Source of the DNA: Galerina marginata | Lineage: Eukaryota > Basidiomycota > Agaricomycetes > Agaricales > Galerinaceae | DNA: 64,000 nt | Assembly: GCA_023014335.1 (NCBI GenBank) | Contig: JAECYW010000013.1 | Location: 744,001-808,000 of the forward strand | Direction: 5' to 3' | Shown: positions 1 through 11,206 of the stretch, piece after piece | How positions within the stretch are numbered: position 1 is the first letter of the stretch | Layout of the letters: every line of letters starts with the position of its first letter | Position numbers and translations under genes: made by a program | Notes under the pieces: generated by a model | What the model saw: only the letters and a program-made list of their open reading frames with translations | Told to the model about the DNA's origin: nothing | Databases searched by the model: none

Positions 1-2
1 GA

Positions 3-894
3 CACCAGCTGACACCTTGGATTATTAGATTCCCGAGAAGAGAAGACGTCGAGCGCTCCAACTCTACCCGTATGTCTCGTCTCCAGACTAATGAAGAAAA
101 ATACGATTCGATAGATGGTGGAGCGATCGCTGACCTGAACCAACGCGAGAAGATGCTTGCCAACTTTATGGCCCCTGCCCGGCTTCATCTTCGCGTTGAC
201 GCACAGGTTATGCTGATTAAGAATGTGGACGAAACTCTTGTAAACGGCAGCATGGGACGCGTTATCCGCTTTACCGACACCCCGGATCCTGACAATGGCG
301 ATGGCAAGAACGGCGTTACTGGCGCAGCCACTTCAACGGCTGGTGCTGCCCCTACTAAGAAACCCAATGGCGCTGCCATTCCTTCAAAACTGTATCCTCT
401 TGTGGAATTTGTTCTTCCGCATGGTGGCAGGCGGCGAATGCTCGTCACACCAGAAACTTGGAAGGTCGAGTTGCCCAGCGGTGAAGTCCAAGTTAGTCGG
501 TTACAGGTGGGCTCTTTTATCACCTCCTATTTTCATCTATTGACAGTGCCTTAGCTCCCATTGATTCTCGCCTGGGCTATGAGTATACACAAGTCTCAAG
601 GACAGACACTGGACCGCGTGAAGGTTGATCTAGGTAAAGTATTCGAGAAAGGTACGTCTTGGCAATGATTTTACTTCCCCGTTTCTAACACCCTGTAGGT
701 CAAGCATATGTCGCTCTTTCGCGTGCCACTTCCCTTGAAGGTTTACAAGTCCTGAACTTTGATGCAAGCAAGGTAACGTGTCGTGTATGCACCTGACCGA
801 AACCAATAACCTGATAGTCTGCTTTCGCCAACAGGTCCAAGCTCATCCCAAAGTGGTGGCATGGAGCAAGACGCTTTCTACTATCTCTACCTGA
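3..894 (+). CDS. PIF1: PIF1-family 5'-3' DNA helicase, C-terminal part (5' end outside window)
   Basis: This is the C-terminal half of a PIF1 helicase, which unwinds DNA at telomeres, stalled forks and G-quadruplexes in the nucleus and mitochondria. The frame is open from the window edge through [11 protein letters not shown] and then [19 protein letters not shown] and [10 protein letters not shown], the usual block before helicase motifs V and VI. Introns near 508-554, 652-700 and 774-834 join [20 protein letters not shown] (motif V region) to [20 protein letters not shown] (motif VI), and the protein ends in a short SKTLSTIST tail. A low-complexity Gly/Ala/Thr loop lies between the two blocks. 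The tail matches cellular PIF1 rather than Helitron helicases, which carry extra domains. The Walker A half lies outside the window. Confidence 0.9.
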
Positions 895-1030
895 TACCAG
901 TTCCCTGGATTGTAACCTTGAGGTTTATACATTCTGTAACTCTATAGTTATCGCTTAAATACATTAACCATAGTTTAGTCTCCATTGCAGCCATTGTCGA
1001 ACAACTGACTTATACTCTCTCAATGTATAC

Positions 1031-1249
1031 ATGGCTGACAAGTTGATCCCCATTCGCGAACTCGCTGCACACGTTAAATACACCTACAGATTATATTCTG
1101 CCTTTTGCCATCGTAAATAATGAAACTGATAAACCCCTAAACCTCTACTGCAGGAAGAAGGTTTCGTATGTCGAGGTTATCGACTTATTGCAGCCAGGAG
1201 TCCTGTGCCGCTGACCCCAAACCCACCGGCCACTTGCTCTCTAGTGTGA
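1031..1249 (+). CDS. Possible small two-exon protein, function unknown
   Basis: Weak model. An ATG at 1031 opens MADKLIPIRELAAH, and an AT-rich intron from about 1073 to a CTACTGCAG acceptor near 1154 would join it to an open 32-codon exon beginning EEGFVCRGYRL and ending CSLV-stop. The predicted protein is about 46 residues. I do not recognise it. The donor (GTTAAA) is poor, and the stretch could instead be 3' UTR of the PIF1 gene. No signal peptide or domain is visible. Confidence 0.22.
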
Positions 1250-1594
1250 TTCTGAGGACTGAAGAACGCAAGGTCGAACGCACGGTTCTTATAACCATAT
1301 ATGTATTGATGCGAGAGTGCTCGTAGCAGCTGAATGAATAGCTGCTGAACAGACAGCTAAACAAGGAGGTAAGGCCGTAGATGAAGCACTATTAATAGTG
1401 GTCAGAATAGGTGGGCGTCATCCAACACTTTTATTGATCTTGTTCAATAACATGTCAAGGGCATTACAATACGGTCTACCAGTAGCACAAAGTCAAAATA
1501 TATAATCCTCATATTGTCATTGTCGGCGTCGGCGTCTACGCCGCCACTTAAAATACATTCAGAATGTGGCAGGAGGAATTTATACACGTTATCC
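1250..1594. other. No supported gene
   Basis: This is intergenic sequence between two weak small models. A minus-strand open frame covers the region from 1635 down to 1444 but shows no domain. It contains a GCC/GAC-rich stretch (GTCGGCGTCGGCGTCTACG near 1522) that reads as Asp-Ala repeats on the minus strand. Confidence 0.4.
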
Positions 1595-1856
1595 TCAATG
1601 TTTCGAGAAATTAGCATTGGAAACTCTGACCTCAAACCGTTCCCGTTTGTTCAGTCTCGAGGTCTAGGGGGTGTGGACAAGGGCTACCCGACGTAATTTG
1701 AGGAACTTTGGTCGAACGGGAAAGGAGGTCATCGAGCTGGGCCGCCAACGGTGCCAGAATGTCTCCTTGAACGGGGACATAAAGCCGAAAACGTCGATTG
1801 TCCGGACTTCTAACGCCAGAGGGAGCGTCATCGCTGTATACATCGATGTTACCCAT
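1595..1856 (-). CDS. Possible small two-exon protein, function unknown
   Basis: Weak model. A true ATG at 1856 starts MGNIDVYSDDAPSGVR. A 43-bp intron (GTTCCT...CCCTAG) would join ..LLSRSTK to TRLNKRERFEVRVSNANF, ending at a TGA at 1595. The second exon has the charged, amphipathic look of real coding sequence, but the whole protein is only about 72 residues and belongs to no family I recognise. Without splicing the first exon would read on to a stop near 1632. An expressed-sequence match would settle it. Confidence 0.3.
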
Positions 1857-2436
1857 GCGGTGGGAGAAAAAAATTCAGATTGTTCGAGGTGGTGTCGAAA
1901 TATTTCTCAAAGATTACTCGAATTATCTAACCGCAGTTCGGAGGGTATAACAATCACTATGCAAAAGTATTAGCTAGCAGACTTCAGTGGAGAAACAAGA
2001 TGGGCAAATCCTAAGTGGATAGCCACGAATTGTATGGCGTTCACAGATAGCTGACGAAGAGAGAAGGCTGCTAGGTTTAGAAGGGGCTCCCTGTACCCCT
2101 TCCCTGAACCCCTTCTACCTTCAGACGGAAATTTTGTATATTGGAGGTTGGACGTGCCACGGGCTCGATGTCTGATGGTAATATTGGAGTTGTGGTTTCC
2201 AGAGTATCAACAACATAGATGACATAAATGAAGGGAAGATAATGAGAGTTTTGAGAAGGGATAGATACCATCTGAGTTGATGTGCATCATGCCCTATCAA
2301 GAACCACACAGTGAACAAGCAGATTTAAAATCTGGAGGGTAATTATCGTCTCTCACTATCTCCTGGTCTGAGGTCGAGTCGTTGAAGGAAAATAACCATA
2401 CTGAATACACGCATCAGCTTCTTGGCACGCCATTGA
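1857..2436. other. No supported gene
   Basis: I see only short overlapping frames on both strands here, without start context, splice continuity or a recognisable motif. Confidence 0.4.
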
Positions 2437-2730
2437 TCAAAGGGGTTGGTAAATCGAGTATACGATGGTGAATAGAGGTCTCATATATGGCATGGACGTT
2501 AAAAGCTGCAACAACGTACCAAGCCCCTTCGAATTCAGCTTCATTCTCCCTTTTTCCAACCATATGAGATCCACTACAATAACATGGTGTGTGGTTAGGC
2601 TCTCCGGAACCTGGTTGATTGACAAAGGGTGGACAAATGCTGTCGACGGTGGTGCGACAAGTCCACACTGGATCTTAAGAAAGCCAATAATAGTGTCGAT
2701 AAGCTCTAGCGGTAGAGGGATAGTATCCAT
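2437..2730 (-). pseudogene. F-box-like N-terminal remnant
   Basis: The first ATG in this minus-strand frame gives MDTIPLPLELIDTIIGFLK. This is the classical opening of agaricomycete F-box-like proteins (PLPxELIDxIIxFL). After about 20 residues the similarity stops: the Leu/Cys-rich second half of the F-box (SCSLVCRxW type) is absent, and the remaining 78 codons have no recognisable character before the stop at 2437. It is best read as a truncated or decayed member of the large F-box family. A missed intron is the alternative. Confidence 0.3.
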
Positions 2731-3238
2731 TGGCACAATTGTAGGTGCTGTCAAAGATCAAGGAAGTGAGAAGACAAGCAACATTGAACCAAACAAGCCA
2801 AATAAAGAGACAGCGGTAAGGACAATGCTTGCAGTTCTGCCATGACAACTTGAACTCGTCCGCTTCCACGATGACCTTGTTTTCGCCTCCATTTAATGGA
2901 GCACAATGGTTCTTCATTATAACACATTGAATGCCGTTACTGCGCTTCGTCTTTTTATTGTTACATTGTTCCGCAGACCACTGTTGCCCAGGGGTTATAA
3001 AATGCTCTCACTGAATTCTGAGTACCTTGCGATCTGGATCAGCCCCATCCCGTGTAACATCACCAAGACGTTCTCTTTTTTGACCTCTGAACTCTGAACG
3101 TTGTCCTCACCACCATCCAACTTTACCCAACTTGTTCACTCTTTCAGTGGTGCTGGTAGCCGGTCTACATTCTTAACGAACTCTACGAACCGCCGACGTC
3201 TATAAACGAATACATTCTACTCTCAAAACCACTCCAAA
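2731..3238. other. Intergenic region and promoter of the 3239 gene
   Basis: There is no gene I can support. A TATA-like element (TTATAAAA) lies at about 2995 and another (TATAAAC) at about 3201. The CT-rich stretch around 3100-3150 is typical of fungal transcription starts, so the small gene at 3239 probably uses one of these. Confidence 0.4.
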
Positions 3239-3556
3239 ATGACGTCCTATATCGTTCGTGATCCCCGCTTCTCTATGTCCATGGTCGACGCCGAGGTTCC
3301 TAGGTAACCAGAATTTCTTTCCGAGTCTTCCGCTCAACTGACTGATGCCTATCTTCGTAGCACCATTCATTATTCTCGCGCTTCCTATGCGAAACAACTC
3401 GAACGTCGCATCGTCCGTCTATGGAAGCTCGTCACCCGCACGACTCGCAAGCAACCCAGAAGTTCATTCATCTCCCCAGACTTCATAGTCATCACGTCGC
3501 GCAAAAGCCTGCGAAGGAGCACCATCCACCCTCAGCTCTATCGCTTTAAACAATAA
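3239..3556 (+). CDS. Small basic protein, 86 residues, function unknown
   Basis: Two exons join cleanly: 3239-3303 (MTSYIVRDPRFSMSMVDAEVP) and 3361-3556, separated by a 57-bp GT-AG intron with a CTGACTGAT branch region. The phase is kept (AG|C, Ser). The second exon runs TIHYSRASYAKQLERRIVRL and on to WKLVTRTTRKQ, strongly basic and probably helical, and the protein ends RFKQ. No signal peptide, membrane segment or known domain is seen. A TATA-like element and CT-rich leader precede it, and an AT-rich 3' region follows. The spliced structure makes a real gene likely, but the function is unknown. Confidence 0.55.
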
Positions 3557-4008
3557 TTAACGAGATACGCGGGTTTTAGCCGTCTTGTTACACCTATCAT
3601 TATCTTATTTACATTCGATTGATCCCTTGATTTTGATTCTCCCTGTAGCTGCTACACTCTAAGAGTTGTTGGACATTGAGCTGTAGACTCTTATTGGACT
3701 TCAAGTTGTACATATATTATATGGTCAATCACTTCTATCCTTACAATATCTTTTGTATCTCATAATTATCAGAATTTATCACAACGTCGCTTGTAAAGCT
3801 AGAGTTATCAATTAAGCAAGGCAGGATAAGCTGATAATCATAGAATGTTGATAAAAATACAACTACATGTGGGTATCAAACCAAAAATATTACACAGTAA
3901 AATAGACGAGTTGCTATCCGTAGATTAAGTATACAGAAACATGGGTATAGCACATTGGAAAAATACTTATCATACTAAACGATACGGCGAGTGGATGAGA
4001 TTGGACGT
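3557..4008. other. AT-rich intergenic region
   Basis: This is the shared 3' flank of two convergent genes. It is AT-rich with several TATAT/AATAA-like stretches suited to polyadenylation. Nothing coding is seen. Confidence 0.5.
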
Positions 4009-5645
4009 CTAAAACTGAGGCCCCGACATGGCTAATACTGCTGCCATTGCCGTTGCACGAAGATCAGCATGATCTTTTTTGTACTTGTCCACTTCAGATC
4101 GAAGGTCGTCGTAGTCTTTCTTGATACGGAAGTACTTCATCTTCCAAAGGAAAGACGTCCAGTTCTTCCAAGCAATCCTGGACAGTAACCTTCCTGTTTC
4201 AGGCTGTTGTATTGCCTCAAAATCTTCGGTTTGAATATCCTAGGAGAAAGAACCTCTCGATTACGAACAGATCATAGAAAATGCAAGAAGGCACAAACCT
4301 GCTCTGAAGTCATCAAATTCTGGCCAAATAAAATATTGGAAGTTCCCGGGACCTCGATATCCACATCCATCTCGTCGTCGTCACCTGCAGGATCCTGGTC
4401 GAATGTACCAGGAGTGGTGGGCGTGCGACTGCGACTACGACCGCGGGTCGGTGTGCCAGGTGGCGTTGTTGGTTGAGCACTGAGGTTACGAGGAGCAGAT
4501 TCCGGGCTAGGATATGCCTCAGGGTTATTCAGTGTGCCTGAACGACGAATGGGTGTCTGAGGCCTACAAAAACGTTGGGCCGATTATTTTACGGGCATGG
4601 GAAAAAGAAATTTTACCTTTGCTCCCGTACTGGTGCAGCGATCACTGCTGGGAGCACATCGTCCATACTAAATATAATCATTAGGAGTTGATTGTCGTTG
4701 CTGAAGGAAATGAACTCACTACATGGAATCCACATTGTTTATTTCTTGGGCATCGACTGGATCTCTTACTATTTCCGTCGACTGGGAGAGGGCAGAGGCC
4801 ACACTGGACGACCGCTGACGATTGCGGCAGGTTCGGAGATGCTCATGGTATTCTTCAACCTTGAATTCCAGTTCTCTATTGTCCAATTCGAGCTGCGACG
4901 GGCGTCAACTTAAGAATTGTACAGATAAGATGGTCAAAAGGCTAACCTCCCGACGTGTTTTGGCCGGCTTGAATTTCCGTCCCAGAGCTGTGCGGAAGAA
5001 TCCACAAATCGAATGGTGTTTTTTCAGAGGTGCGTTCTCCAGTGTAAATTGACGTTCGACCAGTGCTATGTTCAATGCTCGTAAACTGGTAAATAGCATA
5101 GTATGTATGAGGCGTAGGTGGTTAAGAAATAGGTTAACACCCTTACATTCCTGTAAAGTTAGGCGAAATGGTAATCGTCTCGATATCATCGCGGTGGGGG
5201 ACAAATTTGATATAATTATTTCTTCGCTAAAAACGATTAGAACGCATATCAGACAGACTGCATGCCGGTGACATACCAGCCGGGATAGCGCCGTGTGAAC
5301 ACCCTGAGTCGTACGTGGACCCAGGGGTCGTTCTTCTTGGTTTGTCAGGGCATTGGCGTGAACTACAAAACGAAACGAAGTTGAGGTCGAGGTTTTGGGG
5401 CTTAAGCAATTGACCGATTACCCTTTTCGATGATGTCATCGACTTTGATACTGACGTCCAGAGGTGCGGCTGAACGCAGTTCAGCGATAGCGGTACATAC
5501 GCCTATTGTGAGGATATAGATGAACTTCACTTGGCATGGAAAGCTCGGAAAACGACGACGCACGTTCGAAGTTAGTTGGAGTAGAAACTTCGCAGAGGAC
5601 ACCAACCATGTTCTTTGCAGCCTTTGATGCGGGTTTCATGGGCAT
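4009..5645 (-). CDS. Orphan multi-exon protein with coiled-coil and disordered regions
   Basis: About eight exons splice in one continuous frame from MPMKPASKAAKNMVGVLCE to a stop at 4009. Successive exons give PLDVSIKVDDIIEK, then VHANALTNQEERPLGPR, RRNNYIKFVPHRDDIETIT, LRALNIALVERQFTLENAP, a charged coiled-coil piece (LELDNRELEFKVEEYHEHL), a Ser/Pro/Arg-rich disordered stretch with TPTRGRSRSRTPTTPG, an acidic DDDEMDVDIE patch, and a helical C-terminus (KMKYFRIKKDYDDLRSEVDK). The introns are 40-75 bp with GT-AG ends. I recognise no family. The makeup suggests a nuclear scaffold or regulatory protein, but that is inference. A TATA box (CTATAAA, about 5857-5865 on this strand) and a CT-rich leader lie upstream. 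Confidence 0.6.
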
Positions 5646-6186
5646 GTTGTATGTGGCTACTGGATCGTTGGTGGCAGAATGACTGATACCTCCCAGAATA
5701 TGGACCAAGACTGATGGAGAAGATGCTAGACTGGTGAGTTTGGAACAAGGTTGGATGACGAGCGAGTTGACGATATTAGCCTAGCTCAACTTCACAGAAG
5801 GATTGGGGGGAGAACCGAGGTGATGAAGGAAGAGAGCAAGAGAGTTTGAGAAGGTTTATAGAGGCCATTCCCCTCTGTAATGGTGTCATAGCTAATTGGT
5901 GGAGCTGAGTGTTGCAAAAGGACCTTTGTCTCCGTGTCGCCGTCAGTGTTGCCTTCCACGTCACATGACCTCGACTACACACAAAAGGCTCCTGTGATTG
6001 CGTCGCGATTGCATTGACATTCCTAGTCTTTGTGAACAATTAGAAAGGACTGTACGACATCGAAGGGTTTACGACAGGGTACATCCATGCATTTAAATAA
6101 AGTCTACTGATGACAATGAGTCAGTGATATCTACGTATTACTATTAGATGGGAATAACTCAAGTAAGTACTATAATAAAGCAGAAC
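5646..6186. other. Intergenic region and promoter of the 5645 gene
   Basis: It holds the minus-strand promoter of the orphan gene, including the TATA box near 5860. A minus-strand open frame at 5776-6039 is probably non-coding upstream sequence, since it has no domain and crosses the TATA box. Confidence 0.45.
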
Positions 6187-7806
6187 TCAAAGAAGGAAGG
6201 ATGTTGCCCAGTGCCTGACGACACCTTCTCCAAGCCTGTGAGCCTCGAATCGTTTGACGTCCCGGCAGACAATCAATGCATGGGCGTTGCGCACTTTAGG
6301 GAAGTAACCAAGTTCTTTCTTGATCGGTAGTGAGTTGAGCCAATCGGCTATCTTCTTGTGGTTGGGGGTAATGATAGGGTGCTCCTTGGATGATACTTCG
6401 GATTGGTATATGGGTGAGGGATCAGGGTTGTCGATGAGGTCGACTACGGCCTCTTCCATCTCGCGTTCCAGCTCGGCCATCATGTCGACAAGAGTTTTCT
6501 GGCTTCCGCTCTGTGCCTCCTGCTCCAGCAGCTTTATCCGTGCACGAGACGATCGAGAGGCGAGTGACAGGCGAAGAAGGGCCAATGAGATGAACATAGG
6601 AACAAGGAGAGGTAAAAGAGAGTATAAGACCTAACATAAAGGTAAGTCAGAGAAGATTGCAAATCAATGGATTTAAATACTTACGAGGTTAAGAGGGAAC
6701 CGGAACTGGAACCAGGGAGGCAGCAGTGGTCGCGAAGGCTTAAAGCTCCTAAACCAATCTACACTAAGGACCGTAGGCGCCGGGGGTTTGGGTGGAGCCA
6801 CAGTTGGAAGAGAATAGTTTTCGATGAGGCATGGGTATTTTTCGTGGATATCGCTAGATAAAATATTTGGTTTTGAACAGAGCCCAAGGAAGAACAAGAG
6901 ACGTACATTTCAATCCCATTTGTCTCGAAGTCAGCAAATGGATCTGAGGTTTGGATCGAAGCTGTAACATAAGGCACAGTTATATCATTGACTCTAAGAG
7001 ACAAGGTGTGCATGAGTCACGGAACTGGACGGTGTGTACAAAGCCACGTACGCATTGGCGTAAATTCGGATATGCTTAAATGCGGCTAGAGCCTGGTAGA
7101 AGACTCGATCTACAGAAAGTAACATTTAAGTATGGGCACAACGGTATAAGATCATAGCGGAATGCTTACCCGGATCAGCCATTACTACCAGTAAAGGTCG
7201 TCCTTGAGGTGACCATTTATCGACACAGTAAAACTGTTCGCCCGTCCGCGAGAGTAGCTTTGGACCAAGCTTGGAAGTGATAGAAGAAAAGAATGACGGG
7301 TAACGGGGTAAACCGCAATGGGGAGTCGCAATGGTGTTGAAGTTCACAGGCTCGACCTTGTCGAAGAAATGTTGCTGGTGCAATACGCTGCGGCATTACG
7401 AGTAAGAATAGGATGCACAGGTGAGGCTTGAATGCAGCTCACCCAATGCAATATCGAGCAATAAGCCCGCCAAGACTATACCCGGTAACAGAGAAGCGAA
7501 TGACACTGTCGCCTTTCGCTTCAAGCCCTTTAACAGTATCCACGACCTTATACCGGCAGTAGATAAGCAATTAACGCAGCTGCAAGGGTTGAAATGATGC
7601 ACCTCTTTGGCAATACGTTCACCTCCCCAGTCTACTCCATCGTACGTCGACTCTTCTTTGATACTCTCCGCTACCAAAACGTGGAGCGTAATGCCATTCG
7701 AACTTGGCTCTGAGTGGGTTTCACGAGCGATACGTGCTGCTTCAGCAAGGTGTTCAGGATTTCCCCACATTCCGTGGATCAGAACGAGCAAGTGTATCTG
7801 AGTCAT
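6187..7806 (-). CDS. DUF676 serine lipase/esterase (ROG1-like), membrane-anchored
   Basis: This is a putative lipase of the DUF676/ROG1 alpha/beta-hydrolase family. The N-terminus MTQIHLLVLIHGMWGNPEHL has the LIHG oxyanion strand. The nucleophile elbow VTGYSLGGLIARY (GxSxG) is read near 7450-7510. It is followed by FNTIATPHCGLPRYP, a strand ending LLVVMADP, and VNDITVPY, all in the usual DUF676 order. The last exon starts with a hydrophobic segment (LLPLLVPMFISLALLRLSL), probably a membrane anchor, then a coiled acidic tail ending at 6187. The family acts on acylglycerols or phospholipids, often at the ER or lipid droplets. I chose ATG 7806: the frame upstream only offers a TTG at 7827. There are several short introns. 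Confidence 0.85.
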
Positions 7807-8301
7807 TGCGGGGTATACCAGGGACAAGAGAGTCGAGAACTACTGAAAAAAGAGAGGTAAGAGGTGTAAGCCCCCACCCGTCCAGGATGAAGGAATATAT
7901 ATAGACCAAAAGGCGATGCTGGCCATGCATCGCTGCGCGTACACGGTGGTCGCGCCCGTCATTTCGGCTCGATTTACTCAGCCGTCCACGTAGTCTTCGG
8001 CCAGAATCAATAATATGCGGCCGCATGTCCGATGCACATTCGGCATCCATCGCGCAACGAATAAGTACCGAACAAAGTGTATGCCTAGGTCCCTTTGCTA
8101 TTGAACGATACAAAAACTGTATACCGCGTCTACGTAGACGATAAGACTTTGATCAATCGTGCGTAGAACATTTTTCATTGGTTATTCAGGTCTTCCCTAA
8201 TGCTTCGATGATGCTTGCATATGCATTGACAGTGTTGGGCACATCGACTTCGGGAACTCCGGAGCTTTCTTGCTGTTGTCCGTCCCAAGAAATTCACAAG
8301 T
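7807..8301. other. Intergenic region
   Basis: It contains the minus-strand promoter of the lipase and the 3' flank of the next gene. A reading frame downstream of 8302 on the minus strand (containing SWDGQQQ and VNAYASIIEAL) looks partly coding, but I could not join it in phase to the neighbouring gene. Confidence 0.35.
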
Positions 8302-9043
8302 TCAGTTGGGTCTTGATCCCTGTGGAATACTCATTTACAAATTCCATTGCAAGAATGGCCCGAGAATAGCACATACCATTACAATCGTCAAATCGGCGCT
8401 GTAAATTTGTCCATGGACAGACCATCCTTTGGTGTGTTTGATATCCTGATTTTCAGTCCAATGAAAAATGTGGTCAGTGTCAGAACGATGGTCTGGAGCC
8501 GGTCGAGAGGAACCCAAAGTTGCACAGGCTACGAAGCGAAATACCACCGCCTCGATGTTATTGAAAATAACTTTAATAATGAGAGAGCCCGGTGCTGGGG
8601 GGGAAAGAGGTCAGATTTCAAATCTTCATCGACTGGTTGAAGTTTCGAAGATTAGTGGAGAAAGGACAGGATGGGTTTTCGGCTGGATATGTTACATTTC
8701 CTTAAAATTTCCTTCATGAGCCCGATGTGATGTTCCAAAGGGTCGCCAATTCTCGCCGAAAGAGTTCCACGATTTGCCCGAAGATCTAGCAGAGTTGGTT
8801 GTTGTTGGATCATATCTTTGACGCCAGTGACTCTTGAGGAAGGAATAGCTTGTTCGCTGGACTCCCGTAAGACGGCGATTCATGGGATCTATGGGATGTC
8901 GCGATTGTTGACAAACGTGTGTTCAATTTCATATCTTTGAGGTCTAGAAAGCCACACTTATGAAGTTCCAGAACAAAGGGTGCCTCTGGAAGCAATGCCA
9001 GAAAAATGCAAAGAAGCAGATAGTTATGTACAAGTCGTGACAT
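8302..9043 (-). CDS. Orphan protein with N-terminal signal peptide
   Basis: A hand-spliced model of four exons. Exon 1 begins MSRLVHNYLLLCIFLALLPE, a good secretion signal. An intron of about 104 bp joins ..FVLELHN to EQAIPSSRVTGVKDMIQQQ and LDLRANRGTLSARIGDPLEH. A second intron (GTAACA...CCCCAG) leads to PGSLIIKVIFNNIEAVVFRF and GWSVHGQIYSADLTIVM. The last exon would add only GSRPN before the stop. Phases agree at every junction, but the donor GTGTGG and the tiny last exon are weak points. No known domain is seen. It could be a small secreted protein or a partly decayed gene. Confidence 0.42.
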
Positions 9044-9120
9044 ATCATATTCTGCGTGAGATGAGTGTCTTGTTGAAAGATTTCTCAGAAATCAGACGGG
9101 GCTGTCAAATGAGGTACGCC

Positions 9121-9126
9121 CACGTG
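9121..9126. promoter_or_regulatory. CACGTG palindrome upstream of phosphoglucomutase
   Basis: A perfect CACGTG E-box lies 97 bp upstream of the phosphoglucomutase ATG. bHLH factors bind this hexamer in fungi. Regulation of the gene through it is inference. Confidence 0.3.
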
Positions 9127-9222
9127 ATGGAGATCTGACATCATAAAATGGGAAATCGATACAGGGGCTGGTCTCCCAAGTTTCTCAACCCCCCCACCCC
9201 AACCACCACACTCAACCAGCTA

Positions 9223-11206
9223 ATGTCTTTTCCAGTAAAGGAGATCGAAACAAAACCTTTTGAGGGCCAGAAACCTGGCACTTCTGGGCTCAGGAAACGG
9301 TGAGCTGCGATCCATTCACGATGATGCCGATGGCGCGTACTGACGACGGTATTCAGTGTCAAGGTGTTCCAGCAAGAGGTAATATTGTATCTCCTAAGGA
9401 GGTGTTTTTCTGATATGGCGCTATCAGCACTACACAGAAAATTTCGTCCAGTCTATCTTCGACTCCATAGCCGCCAAGGACGCTACTCTCGTCATTGGAG
9501 GAGACGGCCGGTATTTCTCGCCAGAGACCGTTCAAACAATCCTGAAAATTGGTTCTGCGAATGGAGTTGCCAAGTTTATTGTCGGAAAAGATTCTATCCT
9601 CTCAACCCCGGCTGCGTCTAATGTGATCAGGAAATATAATGCAACTGGTGGTATTCTCTTGACGGCAAGTCACAACCCTGGTGGTCCTAACGCAGATTTC
9701 GGCATCAAGTACAACGTTTCCAACGGCGGACCTGCTCCAGAAAATGTCACCAACAAGATTTTCGAAAAAACGAAGACAATCAAAAGCTACAAAGTTATAG
9801 AAGGACCTCCAGTAAGACTCCTCTGTAAACAAACACGTTTTTACCTCAATCGCTTCCCTAGCTCGATCTCTCTAAAATCGGAGAATTCACATATGGACCC
9901 TCTAAAGTGTCCATCATCGACTCCGTTGCGGACTATATCATTCTACTAGAAGAGATTTTCGACTTCCCCCTTATCAAGAAGTTTCTCGATGAGCATCAAT
10001 CCGATTTCCGCGTCCTGTTCGATGGATTGAATGGCGTAACTGGTCCATATGCTAAGGCCCTCCTTGTTGGGTCTTTCGGCCTTTCTGAATCCTCAACCCA
10101 GAACTGCGTTCCTCTTCCAGATTTCGGCGGAGGTCACCCCGATCCTAACTTGACTTATGCCCATACCCTCGTTGACGTCGTTGAGGAAAAGGGCATCGAA
10201 TTTGGTGCAGCCAGTGATGGAGACGGCGACCGAAACATGATCTATGGAAAGGGTGCATTCGTGACACCTTCCGACTCTGTAGCGATCATTGCTCATTGGG
10301 CAGAAACCATCCCTTATTTCAAGAAAGGTGGTGTCAAAGGATTGGCCAGGAGTATGCCCACCAGCAAGGCCATCGACCTTGTCGCAAAGAAGAAGGGTCT
10401 CGAATATTTCGAGGTCCCAACTGGTTAATTCTACTTTTTTGTTTATACCTCGCAACATGAAGGCTAATGCTGCCTGATCAGGCTGGAAATTCTTCGGCAA
10501 TCTTATGGATGCTGGTCGACTCTCTATCTGTGGTGAAGAATCTTTTGGTACTGGCTCCGATCACATCCGTGAGAAAGATGGTATTTGGGCTGTCGTCGGT
10601 ATGTCGAGGAGTTATAAAAAGCTTATCGCAATACTGATGCGCTGCTTAGCCTGGTTAAATATCATCGCTGCGGTGAACAAGGACTCACCCAACAAATTGA
10701 TCGGGATTAACGACCTCCTCAACGAATTCTACTCTATTTATGGACGCTCGTTCTTCAGCCGATACGATTATGAGGAAGTGCCTTCAGAGGGTGCCAACGC
10801 TCTGGTCGCTCACTTGAACGAGGCCCTGAAGTCTGGCTCTCTTAACAACACCGTCCACACATCTGCCTCGACCTCCACGAAATTCACCGTATCAGGATTA
10901 TACGATTTCGAATACAAGGATCCCATCGACCACTCTGTCTCGAAGAACCAAGGCCAGGTTATCAACTTCTCGGATGGCTCGCGTGTTGTCTTCAGGCTCA
11001 GTGGAACCGGCAGTCAGGGTGCTACCGTTCGTATGTATGTGGAACGCTACGTTGGACCTGAGGCTGGACCCGCTGCACTCAGTAAGCCAGCTGCAGAGGG
11101 TTTGAAGAGCTTGATCGAAGTTGCACTTGAAATCAGCAAACTGAAGGAGTTCCTGGGCCGCGACGAGCCCACAGTTATCACTGTTGAGTTTCTGCTCCTA
11201 TTTTGA
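9223..11206 (+). CDS. PGM2: Phosphoglucomutase
   Basis: It interconverts glucose-1-phosphate and glucose-6-phosphate in the cytosol, linking glycogen, cell-wall precursors and glycolysis. Short exons give MSFPVKEIETKPFEGQKPGT and the GTSGLRKRV opening. The phosphoserine loop GILLTASHNPGGPNADFG (serine in TASHNPGG) is read at about 9652-9705, the metal loop ASDGDGDRNMIYG at about 10211-10250, the sugar loop CGEESFGTGSDHIREKDG at about 10531-10584, and the phosphate-binding VFRLSGTGSQGATVRMY near 10988-11038. All four functional loops are intact. The usual end FLGRxEPTVIT is followed by seven extra residues (VEFLLLF) before the stop, which is unusual. The paralogue number is unknown, so the symbol is by family. 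Confidence 0.95.

Noticed and set aside
3..894. PIF1 helicase as part of a Helitron transposon
   Set aside because: The C-terminal block and tail match cellular PIF1, and no Rep domain, hairpin or other Helitron feature lies nearby. The N-terminal half is outside the window, so this is not absolute.
7807..7827. Longer start of the lipase at 7827
   Set aside because: The codon is TTG, not ATG. Eukaryotic genes rarely start at TTG, and ATG 7806 precedes the conserved LIHG strand directly.
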